A stretch of 49,943 bases of DNA, taken from positions 1 through 49,943 of the IMG/VR virus record IMGVR_UViG_3300033552_000015; one strand, given 5' to 3'. Of the stretch, positions 24,726 to 32,976 are shown one piece after another; the stretch's first letter is position 1, and every line of letters begins with the position of its first letter. Under the pieces are notes generated by a model that was not told the DNA's origin, made no database searches, and worked only from the letters and a program-made list of their open reading frames with translations. This stretch comes from a virus. A program made the translations under genes and the position numbers.

Positions 24726-24923
24726 TCAATTTAAACTTTGGATAATGTTCTCTAACTCTAAAATTCTTTGATTGTTGACTGCAATGGATTCTTCTTGTTT
24801 TAAATGTAATTGTTGCTTATCCAAACATTTATCACATTTAGGGATAGGGAAAGCATGACTTTCAGGTGGTTCAATTGCATGGCCACAAAAGAGGCATTTG
24901 AGAACATTAGGTTTTGATGTCAT
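24726..24923 (-). CDS. Small zinc-ribbon protein, 65 aa
   Basis: Two Cys pairs, CLFC (Cys10, Cys13) and CDKC (Cys30, Cys33), with His in between, form a zinc ribbon or treble-clef-like site. The C-terminal half is a coiled-coil-like helix (NNQRILELENIIQSLN). Such proteins are frequent in phage accessory regions and may bind DNA or a host protein. It is a single-gene unit with its own terminator. Confidence 0.65.
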   Translation of the reverse strand: MTSKPNVLKCLFCGHAIEPPESHAFPIPKCDKCLDKQQLHLKQEESIAVNNQRILELENIIQSLN

Positions 24924-25006
24924 AAATTAATGATTAAGGTTTTAGATTACCAATGCGATGGTTTCCTAAAATATTTAAAAGAAATTAAATATTTAGCATA
25001 TAGAAA

Positions 25007-25147
25007 GTTAACGGTAAAATTTTTCCTAGGGCACCTTTCGGAAATTCCGTTAACGCTGAAGGGCGCAAAACGAAACGTTCCGATAACAGTCAACTTGCGA
25101 AAGATGCCGATTTATAAATCGCATAAGGGCATCCTTGGCAAGTTTTT
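25007..25147. other. Palindrome-rich non-coding segment upstream of the DUF488 genes
   Basis: In the 338-base gap (24924-25261): GTTAACGG (25007) pairs with CCGTTAAC (25047); CGGAAATTCCG is a perfect 11-bp palindrome (25039-25049); and 25092-25144 folds into a long hairpin (AACTTGC/GCAAGTT then GATGCC/GGCATC) with CGATTTATAAATCG, a perfect 14-bp palindrome, overlapping its inner stem and loop, followed by T5. It could be a small RNA, a terminator, or the end of an inserted cassette. Confidence 0.5.
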
Positions 25148-25249
25148 ATGTTGCCTGCAATGCGTTGACACCCTACAAAATTCGGCATAACAATCATCAC
25201 TTTAACTCACAAAATTCACCTTTCGCTGAAACCTTAAAGAGTATTTTCG

Positions 25250-25257
25250 TACTTTTG
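25250..25257 (+). promoter_or_regulatory. -7 box of the DUF488 operon
   Basis: TACTTTTG matches TAnnTTTG exactly and ends four bases before the ATG at 25262, so transcription would begin at or next to the start codon (leaderless). I see no convincing -33 TTTG at 19-21 bases, so the box is only suggestive. Confidence 0.4.
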
Positions 25258-25261
25258 TAAT

Positions 25262-26146
25262 ATGTTTTACAGACGAAAAATTATATTAGGCCTGATGCAA
25301 GCTTTTGACGGAAATTTGCCTAAAATATCCTTGCAAAAACTGCTTTTTTTGTTTGCAAATAGACAATCCAAGCCTGATTATGATTTTGTTCCTTATAAGT
25401 ACGGCTGCTATTCATTTTCAGCTAATGCCGACCTTACAGCAATGGTTGGACATGGGCAATTATCGGAAGATCAAACGAGTTTTACAAAAATTGGTTCAGT
25501 TGACTATGTAAAAACGTTAAACGAAAAGGATAAAAAAATCTTGATTGACATTAAAACTACTTATGGTAAGTTGACAACTAATTCTTTGATGAAATTAACT
25601 TACTTGAACTACCAGTATTATGCAATCAATAGCGTTAAGGCAAAAGAAATTTTAAATGAAGAACAATATGGCAAGGTTTTAAAAGCAAAACCAATCAATG
25701 CTAATACAATCCTTTATACGATTGGCTACGAAGGAATTTCGTTAGAAGAGTATTTAAATCGGTTGATTAAAAATGATGTAAAGGTTTTAGTGGATGTTAG
25801 AAACAATGCCCTAAGCATGAAATTTGGTTTTTCAAAAACACAATTAAAAACTTTTTGTGCCAGCTTAAACATTGAATATTTGCATATACCAGAAGTTGGT
25901 ATTCAATCTAACCAAAGACAGGAATTAAAAACACAGACCGATTACGACAATCTTTTTGACATTTATAAAAAGCAGAATTTAAAGAAAACTACAAGCCAGC
26001 AACAACAAATTTTAAGCTTATTAAAAGAGAAAAAGAGAATTGCTTTAACTTGCTTTGAAGCGAATATTTGCCAATGCCACAGAAAACATTTAGCGGAAGC
26101 AATTATAACATTACCTGAATGGAATTATGAATTAAAACATATTTAG
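25262..26146 (+). CDS. Antitoxin-like (Panacea/SocA-like) domain fused to a DUF488 domain
   Basis: 294 aa. Residues 1-140 resemble the SocA/DUF4065 (Panacea) fold (KISLQKLLFLFAN, DFVPYKYGCYSF). Residues 150-285 are a DUF488 domain: YTIGYEG (152-158), LVDVR (176-180), GFSK, and the signature CFEANICQCHR (264-274), where Cys and His could bind metal or act in catalysis. DUF488 function is not established; it is common in accessory DNA. The gene is on the plus strand against the phage operons and is followed three bases later by a partner gene. A defence or DNA-modification-related cassette is plausible. Confidence 0.7.
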   Translation: MFYRRKIILGLMQAFDGNLPKISLQKLLFLFANRQSKPDYDFVPYKYGCYSFSANADLTAMVGHGQLSEDQTSFTKIGSVDYVKTLNEKDKKILIDIKTTYGKLTTNSLMKLTYLNYQYYAINSVKAKEILNEEQYGKVLKAKPINANTILYTIGYEGISLEEYLNRLIKNDVKVLVDVRNNALSMKFGFSKTQLKTFCASLNIEYLHIPEVGIQSNQRQELKTQTDYDNLFDIYKKQNLKKTTSQQQQILSLLKEKKRIALTCFEANICQCHRKHLAEAIITLPEWNYELKHI

Positions 26147-26149
26147 TTT

Positions 26150-26971
26150 ATGGCGTTGACCAAAGTTCTTATTGCTGTTAAAACATACCCTACTCTTTCA
26201 AGCAAGTATGACGAACTTGTTTGCACGGCAGGTTTTCTTGAAGATGGGCGTTGGATAAGGGTTTACCCAATTCCATTTCGGAAACTTGAATATGATAAGC
26301 AATACAGTAAATATGATTGGGTTGAAGTTGACCTTGAAAGAAATAATTCTGACTTCCGTTTAGAAAGCCATAAACCTAAAGCAATCGAAACCGCTTTTAC
26401 AATTGTTGACCATTTAGGAACAGAAGATGGTTGGAGATTTAGAAAAGAAATTGTACTCAAAAATGTACACACCAACATGACTGACTTAATTGCGGAAGCA
26501 AAAGACCCGAAAAAATATACTTCGCTTGCCGTTTTTAAGCCCACCGAAATATTAAGCTTTGAAATTGAAAAGGCAGAAAGAGAATGGGATAAAGATAAAT
26601 TAGCTCAACTCAAAGCAAATGCCCAGCAACTTGACCTTTTTAAAAATTCAGACAACCCTTTTGAAGTAGTTAAAAAACTACCATACAAATTTTCGTATAA
26701 ATTTAAAAGTGAAGATGAAAAGGAAAGAACTTTAATGATTGAGGATTGGGAAATTGGACAACTATATTGGAATTGTTTGAGACGACACGAAGGCGATGAG
26801 GCAAAAGCTTGTGCAGATGTTAAGAAAAAATATTTCGATGACTTTGCAAAAACGAAAGACTTGTATTTATTCTTAGGAACAACGAGAGTACACCACCTTA
26901 GAGCACCAAATCCGTTTGTAATTATTGGAACATTCCATCCTAAGAAAATAGAACAGACTTCATTATTCTAA
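26150..26971 (+). CDS. Conserved partner of the DUF488 protein, 273 aa
   Basis: Begins with KVLIAVKTYPTLSSKYDELV; WIRVYPIPFRKL (about residues 35-46) is a recognisable conserved block. The C-terminal LFLGTTRVHHL and PFVIIGTFHPKK blocks are also of a type seen in accessory regions of many bacteria. No known catalytic motif. It starts three bases after the DUF488 gene stop, so the two are co-translated and probably work together. I recall similar proteins near DUF488 genes, but cannot name a system. Base composition seems slightly different from the phage genes, consistent with separate acquisition. Confidence 0.65.
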   Translation: MALTKVLIAVKTYPTLSSKYDELVCTAGFLEDGRWIRVYPIPFRKLEYDKQYSKYDWVEVDLERNNSDFRLESHKPKAIETAFTIVDHLGTEDGWRFRKEIVLKNVHTNMTDLIAEAKDPKKYTSLAVFKPTEILSFEIEKAEREWDKDKLAQLKANAQQLDLFKNSDNPFEVVKKLPYKFSYKFKSEDEKERTLMIEDWEIGQLYWNCLRRHEGDEAKACADVKKKYFDDFAKTKDLYLFLGTTRVHHLRAPNPFVIIGTFHPKKIEQTSLF

Positions 26972-27196
26972 CAAACAAGACAAGCACTCTGACCTAGCAC
27001 AGCAGGCAACAAAAGGTTTGGTAAAATACGGGCGGAAGGAAGTTACCTTCAGCATTTGTAATTCTGTTGTGCATTGGTTCGGGGCTGGACATTATCCATT
27101 TAGCTTTTTGTTGTTATTTTCAACAAAAGTTTTTCAATCAGCATTTGTTCCGGACTTGACCAGCTACTATTCCCGTACTTAGCCTAGCCTCTAACG
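26972..27196. other. Non-coding segment after the DUF488 cassette with direct and inverted repeats
   Basis: Contains the direct repeat TCAGCATTTGT at 27051-27061 and 27138-27148, a hairpin CTTTTTGTTG/CAACAAAAG (27104-27129), and CTAACGTTAAATT near its end (27191). No gene is visible. With the palindrome-rich segment on the other side, it brackets the DUF488 pair, suggesting a mobile or recombination-acquired cassette. An integron attC was considered, but the core boxes do not match well. Confidence 0.4.
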
Positions 27197-27322
27197 TTAA
27201 ATTGAATGCAGCACACCTTCTGGTTTGCGCTTATGCATAATCTTAATTTTCTCACAACTCCTAAAGCTCACAATCAACATGAGAATGGCTAAGCCTACGT
27301 AAACTATAATTTTAGGTTTCAT
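27197..27322 (-). CDS. Tiny membrane protein, 41 aa
   Basis: MKPKIIVYVGLAILMLIV is a single membrane helix with a basic start, followed by a hydrophilic basic tail (SCEKIKIMHKRKPEGV). It is the last gene of the early minus-strand operon. Phage early regions often end in such small membrane proteins, for example for superinfection exclusion; no specific role can be given. Confidence 0.5.
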   Translation of the reverse strand: MKPKIIVYVGLAILMLIVSFRSCEKIKIMHKRKPEGVLHSI

Positions 27323-27397
27323 ATATTTACTTAACAATAGTTATAAATTTAATATTTAATGTCCCTGGCCAATGATAAACGTTTAGTTTTCCTTCAT

Positions 27398-27640
27398 TCA
27401 TCTTGTTATTTGTTTAAGTTTTTTGTTTTTTATCAATCTTCTCATGGCATCAATAGGTACTTCTTTCACTTCATTGGTGTAAACAGAAAGTAATTTTACC
27501 TGCTGAGGCGGTTTAGATAAATCTTCAAAGTTGTAACCAGTGAAACCAATTACAACCATTTCTTTATTATCATCACTTTGGCGCCACCAAGTAAATTCTG
27601 TGATTTCCTCACGCTCGTGATCATGAACTATCAATGTCAT
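27398..27640 (-). CDS. Small early protein of unknown function, 80 aa
   Basis: Begins MTLIVHDHEREEITEFTWWR. It has a beta-rich first half and a basic C-terminus (DAMRRLIKNKKLKQITR) that could touch nucleic acid. It is separated from the zinc-ribbon gene by a single base, so the two are coupled. Unknown function. Confidence 0.6.
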   Translation of the reverse strand: MTLIVHDHEREEITEFTWWRQSDDNKEMVVIGFTGYNFEDLSKPPQQVKLLSVYTNEVKEVPIDAMRRLIKNKKLKQITR

Positions 27641-27641
27641 A

Positions 27642-27830
27642 TTATTTAAAATCTGATACTGTTAACTGTAAATGTTCTGTTAGCTCACTGCTATATAAAA
27701 AGCAGTTGCAATTTTTAACTACACACCTCCACCCATCTAAACCAAAAGGAAAGTTTACGTGTTCTATATAACCAGTTTGCTTGTTTTTACAACTAGGGCA
27801 AGTGATGGTAAAGGGTGTTTTAGCTTTCAT
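27642..27830 (-). CDS. Small zinc-binding protein, 62 aa
   Basis: CPSC (Cys11, Cys14) and a second cluster Cys36, Cys41 and Cys43 around GWRCVVKNCNC form a probable zinc ribbon, as in small phage DNA- or RNA-binding proteins. It lies three bases after the membrane-coil gene and one base before the 80-aa gene, in the early operon. Confidence 0.65.
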   Translation of the reverse strand: MKAKTPFTITCPSCKNKQTGYIEHVNFPFGLDGWRCVVKNCNCFLYSSELTEHLQLTVSDFK

Positions 27831-27833
27831 GGC

Positions 27834-28280
27834 TTATTTCAAATCTCCTTCCTGATCTAAATACTCAGCTTTCAATTTGAAAACCTTTTGTTTATGAAAC
27901 AACCCTTTTTCTTTATCGGGTTGTAGCGCTTCCAGTTCGGTTTTAAGGGATTCATACTTTTCAATTAACCGATCGTTAAGTGTGTTCAAATCTTTTCCAT
28001 GCCCTTTGTAAAATTCTATTACTTTTTTATTGTTGTTCACCTCATTTCTCAAAGCATCATTTTCAATAATAACTCTGTTTTTCAGCTCCAGATCACATTC
28101 CATCAGCTCATAGCGCTCTCTCATTTCTTTACTGGTTATAAAAACAGGAGTGCTACTTACCAAAAGTGCAGCTGCAAAAAAACTGAGTACTACAAAAGTG
28201 AGCGGGTGAAAGTTTAATAAAAAACCTGCTACCATTAATACGCAAAAGGCAATAAAGCCAGCTGTAATTTCTTTTTTCAT
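27834..28280 (-). CDS. Membrane-anchored coiled-coil protein, 148 aa
   Basis: ATG at 28278-28280; a TTG two codons earlier is less likely. There are two adjacent membrane helices (about residues 7-26 and 30-46, AGFIAFCVLMVAGFLL and LTFVVLSFFAAALLV), then a long charged coiled coil (LIEKYESLKTELEALQPD). Topology suggests an inner-membrane protein with a cytoplasmic helical domain. It is downstream of the primase and could be a host-takeover or exclusion factor, or a replication anchor; unknown. Confidence 0.6.
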   Translation of the reverse strand: MKKEITAGFIAFCVLMVAGFLLNFHPLTFVVLSFFAAALLVSSTPVFITSKEMRERYELMECDLELKNRVIIENDALRNEVNNNKKVIEFYKGHGKDLNTLNDRLIEKYESLKTELEALQPDKEKGLFHKQKVFKLKAEYLDQEGDLK

Positions 28281-28305
28281 TTTCAATTTTTCGTTTTTGT
28301 GTTTG

Positions 28306-31300
28306 TTAAAATATTTTATCTTCTAAATCGTCAACATTATCCGCCTGGAAGACTTTAAATACTGGCTCATTCGGAATGTCTGTTGGTATTTCATGACTGG
28401 TTTTAATGTAAAGCAGCTCTTTGGTTACTTTTTTAGCCTCTGAAATTTCTTTGTAAACGTTGGTGCGGTTATCATACTCGTATTGCGCTACCTTCTGCAT
28501 AATCTTGTTGTTTTTCCCTCTCAGCTCTAAAGGGTTAAATACGTAACCATAGTATTTGCAAAAAGCCTGTATTTTATCCCACCAGCCTTGTGGCGTAAGC
28601 TTATCAGGGTGTGATGTTTTATAATCTTTCATGGCGTGTTCTCTAATGATGGCTCGGTTTACGTTTTCTCCTTCTTCAGAGAAGTAAGCAATTGCCCAAT
28701 CATGAAAGTTGTTACCCATAATGGCAAAAAGGTTACGCTTAGTTACAGCACCCATTGCAGGACCTATTTTTTCTGTAGCGCTCAGGTAAAATTTAAGGCA
28801 ATAAGCCAAAGTGTTATAAAACTGGTTCCAGTCGGCTTCTTCCCAGTCATCAAATGGTCTGCGACCAAAATCATCTTTAGGCGTCCAGGTTTCAGAATAG
28901 TCAGTGGTTTCGCCTTTCTCGTGGAAATAATCTGAAAAAACGGTGTACAATAACCTACGCTCTGTAGAGCTGTCTAAATTGCGGGGCGTAAAATTACTGG
29001 TAAAGGCAAACTTGGCCGCCTTAGCAAACGGAATAGTAAATGGAGTGCCGCCTTTTGGGTTTACCTTAATAGATCCGGTTATCTCTGAAAAGAAGAAATC
29101 AAATTTTAGAAACTCATTGGCATCATCAACCAAAATATAACGGTGATGCTCTGTTAAGCCATCATACAGGAAATCGTTATCGGTAACTTTAGGGTTTCTA
29201 CCACTTATATAATGGTATTTATACATCAGATTTTCTGCCAGGGCATTTTTAAAAAGTAATGATTTTCCGCTACCACCGTATGATTTTCCGTCTTCATTTA
29301 AGCGGTTATCCATTGCAAAAACTGCCCAGGGCTTACTGCCATCTTTATACCGGTGCATAAGGTAGCCAATGGTGAAAATTTTATTTATTAGGTGGCGCTT
29401 TTGCTCTTGCACTTGCTCGTCACTTAATAATGGACCGGCAATGTTAAAGTGGTTTACTTTTTTGTAATCTACTTGCTCTGCTGGGGAAATACTTTTAATG
29501 AGTTCTTCTAACTCATCACGCCAGTGTACTCTGCTGGTTTGAATGAGGAAGTTTAAAAACTCCGATTCCTGGTGATTAACCACCAGCTTATATTCGCCAA
29601 CTTCATCTTTGGTAATGGTAAAAGGTTCTGGCGTTAACGCAAATTTATGCTCTACTACATCATCATCCCAAGTGTAGCGTTCTAAATCGCCTTTTTTAAA
29701 GGTTTTAATTTCGTCGCCACTTACTAAAACGGTACAGTTGGCAAAAAAAAGCAATTGCGAGTTTCTGTCATTATCGGTAAAATCAATTTCGGTAATATCT
29801 ATATTAGAGATAGAGCTTTCGCTGATTTGCGGACTTTTATACATCGCATTTTGCAAATCAATATCCATCATTCGTTCGGTTAAAAAATCGTGTAGAAACT
29901 TTTTAATACGCTGATGCTTGACTCTTTTTACAATGTTGCCATCAATTTCTATAAAGGATAAACCAGATTTTACACCGGCATCTTCAATTTGATAAAAGCC
30001 ATTCTTTTTCAAAAAATTATAGCCATGCACATTGTTAAACTCGTACTGAAAGCCTGTGCGAATTTTCTTATCACCACGGCCTTCGTATTTTGGTTTTAAA
30101 TCCCAAAAACGATAAGGCAAAGCAATTTTTATCAGTTTTTTGAAGTGATCTGCATCAAAATATTTAAGGTAATCTCTAAAATCATTACAATCATTCCCTC
30201 TAATATCTTTGTACTTTTTAAGTTGCTCTGGCAATTCAAGAGTCCGCAGATCTAAAAAATCCATAGCCATTTCATGCGATGCTTTTTTACCCGCAACATC
30301 AATATCATTCAGTTGGTAAATTTTATCAACCTTGATGGTAAGGTTAGTATATTGTTGCAGGGTGATTTTTTCCGTCTCGGAGTTTTTCCATATTACCCAA
30401 TAATCTAGCAAAGCGCAGTTAATAGCATCAGAGCCGCCACTCATAATAATAACTTCATCAAGCTTCAGTTTTACCTTACTTACTTCGGCAGAATGCTCAC
30501 CGTCATCTTCTCCGGCTGCAGCATGATCATTCATTACCTCGTCTTCACTACCTTCTTCCATTTGGCTTTTTTTGCGCCTGGCATACTCGGCCTCTATTTG
30601 TGCTAAGCCATGTAAAAAATGGACTGGCTTTTCGCCATGGTACATAAAGCGGTATTTCTTTTCGGGATTTAAGGGTTGGTAAATTTTTTGGTGAGAACCT
30701 TCGTCAATTAAAAAAATAGGATAGTTTTCTGATGCGGAAAACACATTTACGTTACGGTCTTTTACTATCGAATAATCTACCAGCGGGTAAAAGTGATATT
30801 TATCTAAAACGCTTCTTATCTTTCGGTAAGCCGAATCTCTTTTCTCTTTGTTTTTAGAATACCAGCCTGCATAAGCTAAGGCGTTTTTAGCAAACAGGGT
30901 TTCTATTTCTAAATCGGTAAAACTCATTTTACCATCTTTATCAACCCTTATTGTCCAGGCTTTATCACCAGGCTTTTCATCAGCAATAGCAGGGCGCCTG
31001 CTATATTCAGCGGTATGGGTTAATTTGGGTTCATCCTGAGGGCCAACGTTGTAAATGCCTGCTAATTGGGCACAGGCTGTTGCAAAATCAACCATCTTTT
31101 CTTCCATCCAGCAATCAATTCCGTTTTTTAAAGTTCCGGTATTGCCAAAATCTTTAATTTTCCAAACGGTTATTCCTCCATCATTAAATTCTTTTAAAGC
31201 AACTGAAGCCGTTTTATCAGAATCTCTGAGCTTGAATTTTTTATTTTTTTGGCTTACACAATCATAAGCCTGTGGGTATAGGTTCAGGATGATGTTTAAG

Positions 31301-31347
31301 CCACCATTACTTGCATTAAAAATGTCTTCTGTTTTGAAGAAGGGCAT
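28306..31347 (-). CDS. Phage primase-helicase (Toprim plus superfamily-3-type ATPase)
   Basis: 1013 aa. The N-terminus (1-100) is a possible primase module without visible zinc-binding Cys. Residues 298-360 hold a Toprim-like core: VIIMSGGSDAINC in place of EGxxDAL and NDIDVAGKKAS as the DxD block. From about 655, a helicase/ATPase domain follows with Walker A GGSGKS (691-696), Walker B ILVDDA (738-743), a polar TSN (783-785) and an RR pair (797-798) as possible arginine finger. Together these make a D5/gp4-like replicative primase-helicase that would open and prime the phage origin. It is the main replication gene of the early operon. Confidence 0.85.
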   Translation of the reverse strand: MPFFKTEDIFNASNGGLNIILNLYPQAYDCVSQKNKKFKLRDSDKTASVALKEFNDGGITVWKIKDFGNTGTLKNGIDCWMEEKMVDFATACAQLAGIYNVGPQDEPKLTHTAEYSRRPAIADEKPGDKAWTIRVDKDGKMSFTDLEIETLFAKNALAYAGWYSKNKEKRDSAYRKIRSVLDKYHFYPLVDYSIVKDRNVNVFSASENYPIFLIDEGSHQKIYQPLNPEKKYRFMYHGEKPVHFLHGLAQIEAEYARRKKSQMEEGSEDEVMNDHAAAGEDDGEHSAEVSKVKLKLDEVIIMSGGSDAINCALLDYWVIWKNSETEKITLQQYTNLTIKVDKIYQLNDIDVAGKKASHEMAMDFLDLRTLELPEQLKKYKDIRGNDCNDFRDYLKYFDADHFKKLIKIALPYRFWDLKPKYEGRGDKKIRTGFQYEFNNVHGYNFLKKNGFYQIEDAGVKSGLSFIEIDGNIVKRVKHQRIKKFLHDFLTERMMDIDLQNAMYKSPQISESSISNIDITEIDFTDNDRNSQLLFFANCTVLVSGDEIKTFKKGDLERYTWDDDVVEHKFALTPEPFTITKDEVGEYKLVVNHQESEFLNFLIQTSRVHWRDELEELIKSISPAEQVDYKKVNHFNIAGPLLSDEQVQEQKRHLINKIFTIGYLMHRYKDGSKPWAVFAMDNRLNEDGKSYGGSGKSLLFKNALAENLMYKYHYISGRNPKVTDNDFLYDGLTEHHRYILVDDANEFLKFDFFFSEITGSIKVNPKGGTPFTIPFAKAAKFAFTSNFTPRNLDSSTERRLLYTVFSDYFHEKGETTDYSETWTPKDDFGRRPFDDWEEADWNQFYNTLAYCLKFYLSATEKIGPAMGAVTKRNLFAIMGNNFHDWAIAYFSEEGENVNRAIIREHAMKDYKTSHPDKLTPQGWWDKIQAFCKYYGYVFNPLELRGKNNKIMQKVAQYEYDNRTNVYKEISEAKKVTKELLYIKTSHEIPTDIPNEPVFKVFQADNVDDLEDKIF

Positions 31348-31379
31348 AAGGTTTTAGGGTATAAAGGTTAAGGCTTTTT

Positions 31380-31520
31380 TTACTTCTGGTTATAAACCAA
31401 ATACATAAATATCATAGCTATTAAGGATCCGCTAAAGATTACTATCATCCAAAACTTAACCTGCTTATCTGTTAAGGTTTTGCCCTTTGGTTGCTTTTGA
31501 ACAGCGTAGTTTGATTTCAT
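31380..31520 (-). CDS. Small membrane protein, 46 aa
   Basis: A short hydrophilic basic N-terminus (QKQPKGKTLTDKQVK) is followed by one membrane helix (FWMIVIFSGSLIAMIFMYLV) and ends NQK. Its start overlaps the stop of the preceding 73-aa gene by four bases (ATGA). Part of the early operon ahead of the primase. No family recognised. Confidence 0.55.
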   Translation of the reverse strand: MKSNYAVQKQPKGKTLTDKQVKFWMIVIFSGSLIAMIFMYLVYNQK

Positions 31521-31738
31521 AGTTCAGGATATTCTAAGTAGTCAATTGAATCAAGCAAGTCATTTATTTCAGTAAAGTGATCAGACCATTCAGTCCCGTT
31601 TTCTGACTCCTGCCATTTCTCTGATTTGTATTCCCACCATTGTTCTTTTTCTTCTAATGTTTCACGCATTTCTTCTGCAATTGCTTTTAGATTTTCAATT
31701 GCATCGGTAAGCTTTTTTAAGTTTTTAAGTTTTGCCAT
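31517..31738 (-). CDS. Small highly charged helical protein, 73 aa
   Basis: Starts MAKLKNLKKLTDAIENLKAI and is almost all Lys, Glu and Leu helix, then an acidic C-terminus (TEINDLLDSIDYLEYPEL) with several Trp residues. A coiled-coil-like or acidic-mimic protein; early-operon member. Role unknown. Confidence 0.55.
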   Translation of the reverse strand: MAKLKNLKKLTDAIENLKAIAEEMRETLEEKEQWWEYKSEKWQESENGTEWSDHFTEINDLLDSIDYLEYPEL

Positions 31739-31771
31739 GATTTTTAGTTTCTGTTTATTGATCGTTTCTCT

Positions 31772-31837
31772 TTAAAAACTGGCGCAAACCACTAGGATTG
31801 CTATAAAAACTACCAGTAATATTAATTTCTCTTTCAT
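31772..31837 (-). CDS. Possible 21-aa membrane peptide
   Basis: MKEKLILLVVFIAILVVCAS is a single hydrophobic helix with a charged start. Its small size makes it uncertain, but it lies in the early operon beside two other tiny membrane-type proteins and has the same orientation. It could also be a leader peptide or chance. Confidence 0.3.
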   Translation of the reverse strand: MKEKLILLVVFIAILVVCASF

Positions 31838-31902
31838 GTGTTTATTTAGTTTTAGTTACTGCCTGCGGAGTGATGGATTACCCAAATACCGAAGGACTTA
31901 TT

Positions 31903-31949
31903 TAGCGGAGTGGAGAGGATTCGAACCTTCCCAAATTGACCAACACTCC
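31903..31949 (-). other. tRNA-like acceptor/T-arm fragment
   Basis: Minus strand: GGTTCGAATCC gives a canonical T-loop (TTCGAAT) and part of a T stem. GGAGTGT (31949-31943) can pair with CCACTCC (31913-31907) as a 7-position acceptor stem with one mismatch, followed by G and CTA instead of CCA. The D and anticodon arms are missing: only about 20 bases lie between the 5' acceptor strand and the T arm. It is probably a remnant of a tRNA carried with phage DNA, or a short tRNA-like structure, in the gap between two early genes. Confidence 0.5.
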
Positions 31950-31988
31950 TAATTATACACGCATCAAGCAGGCTCACGACTTCCTCGC

Positions 31989-32426
31989 CTAATATTTTTG
32001 AGCAAACGCCCTCACTTTTTCTGGTCTGCAGAAATGAAGTATAGGGAGAATTACTTTTTCGAAATGATTGTAGTGGCTGCTTTTACCACCAGGAGCAAGC
32101 TCCATAAATTGAGCTTCGTGGTTAAATACAAACTTTTGTATTTGATGAAAGCTTGCATCAGAAAAGGTTTGCAAATGGTGAATTAATACTTCAGTATCTG
32201 CAATTTGATTTCGGTAATCACGCAAACCCAATGCGTACTGGCGTTGCTTTAGCCAACTCATTAAATGGCTGGAGATGTAATTTCTGTTTCTGAAATACAT
32301 TACCCTTTCAGCTTCAGCAATCGTGTTTACATACACATTACTAAGCTGCTCTTTTACCGTTTCCGGAGTGATAAATTCTACTAAGAATTTACCTTCATTA
32401 ATTGGAGATACTTTTGCAATTATCAT
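31989..32426 (-). CDS. Early protein of unknown function, 145 aa
   Basis: ATG at 32424-32426; a TTG six codons earlier overlaps the LuxR-type gene and is less likely. The protein starts MIIAKVSPINEGKFLVEFIT and is helical after that, with His-rich spots (EVLIHHLQTFSDASFHQIQ). It follows the LuxR-type gene in the early operon. No motif recognised. Confidence 0.6.
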   Translation of the reverse strand: MIIAKVSPINEGKFLVEFITPETVKEQLSNVYVNTIAEAERVMYFRNRNYISSHLMSWLKQRQYALGLRDYRNQIADTEVLIHHLQTFSDASFHQIQKFVFNHEAQFMELAPGGKSSHYNHFEKVILPILHFCRPEKVRAFAQKY

Positions 32427-32436
32427 GATGATTTTA

Positions 32437-32976
32437 TTAAGCAATACCTAATTCAATCGCTTTCACTGCTACATGAGCCTTTCGCTCTACATTTAATTTT
32501 AGTCTGATATTTTGCTCATGAACTCTAAGCGTGTTGGGAGAAATTCCCATCATTGCCGCTATTTCTTTATCAAAAAAGCCAGCTCTGATATATGCGGTAA
32601 CCCGCAGCTCACTCATGGTTAAATGAGTGCCATTTTTTAAATGAATAACTCTGCAAAGCTTTCCTTCAAATTGGCATTTGCCTCTAAAAACGCATTTGCA
32701 GTATTCGTTCTGAAACTTGCCATCCTTTAAATCCGGAGTAAAATCATAGGATGAAGCGTTACATTTAAGAAACTGATTGATTTGCTCGTGAAAATCTAAC
32801 AAGCCCCAACTCATTAAACTTTTACGCTGCAAATCATCAATGGCCATGTCAACCATTTTTAAGATTGGCGTAGGCAAATCTTTAATTTCAATGTGATTGC
32901 CTTCATGTTTAGCAATCATTCTTTTCTCGAATTCAAAGAATTCAGTCTCGCCAGCTTTTATCCCTACAGGTATCAT
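32437..32976 (-). CDS. LuxR-type regulator with a four-Cys cluster
   Basis: 179 aa. The C-terminal 60 residues (about 119-179) form a LuxR/GerE helix-turn-helix: LTMSELRVTAYIRAGFFDKE, then IAAMMGISPNTLRVHEQNI. Upstream, CKCVFRGKCQFEGKLC places four Cys (93, 95, 101, 108) as a possible zinc or iron-sulfur site, which might sense metal or redox. It is second in the early operon and overlaps the Cro-like gene by four bases, so it is expressed once the repressor is lifted. It could control middle or late promoters or a host response. Confidence 0.7.
   Translation of the reverse strand: MIPVGIKAGETEFFEFEKRMIAKHEGNHIEIKDLPTPILKMVDMAIDDLQRKSLMSWGLLDFHEQINQFLKCNASSYDFTPDLKDGKFQNEYCKCVFRGKCQFEGKLCRVIHLKNGTHLTMSELRVTAYIRAGFFDKEIAAMMGISPNTLRVHEQNIRLKLNVERKAHVAVKAIELGIA

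Noticed and set aside
24930-25190. An 86-codon plus-strand open frame
   Set aside because: It runs through the palindromes at 25007-25147, has unusual composition for a protein here, and lacks a plausible promoter or partner gene. It is better read as non-coding structured DNA.
26972-27205. An integron attC site after the DUF488 cassette
   Set aside because: GTTAAAT near 27196 fits the core-site pattern, but a matching inverse core and a consistent R''-L''-L'-R' order were not found, and no integron integrase is present.
31903-31990. A complete tRNA gene on the minus strand
   Set aside because: The acceptor and T arms are visible, but there is no D arm or anticodon arm at the required distance, and the upstream bases belong to the 145-aa gene.
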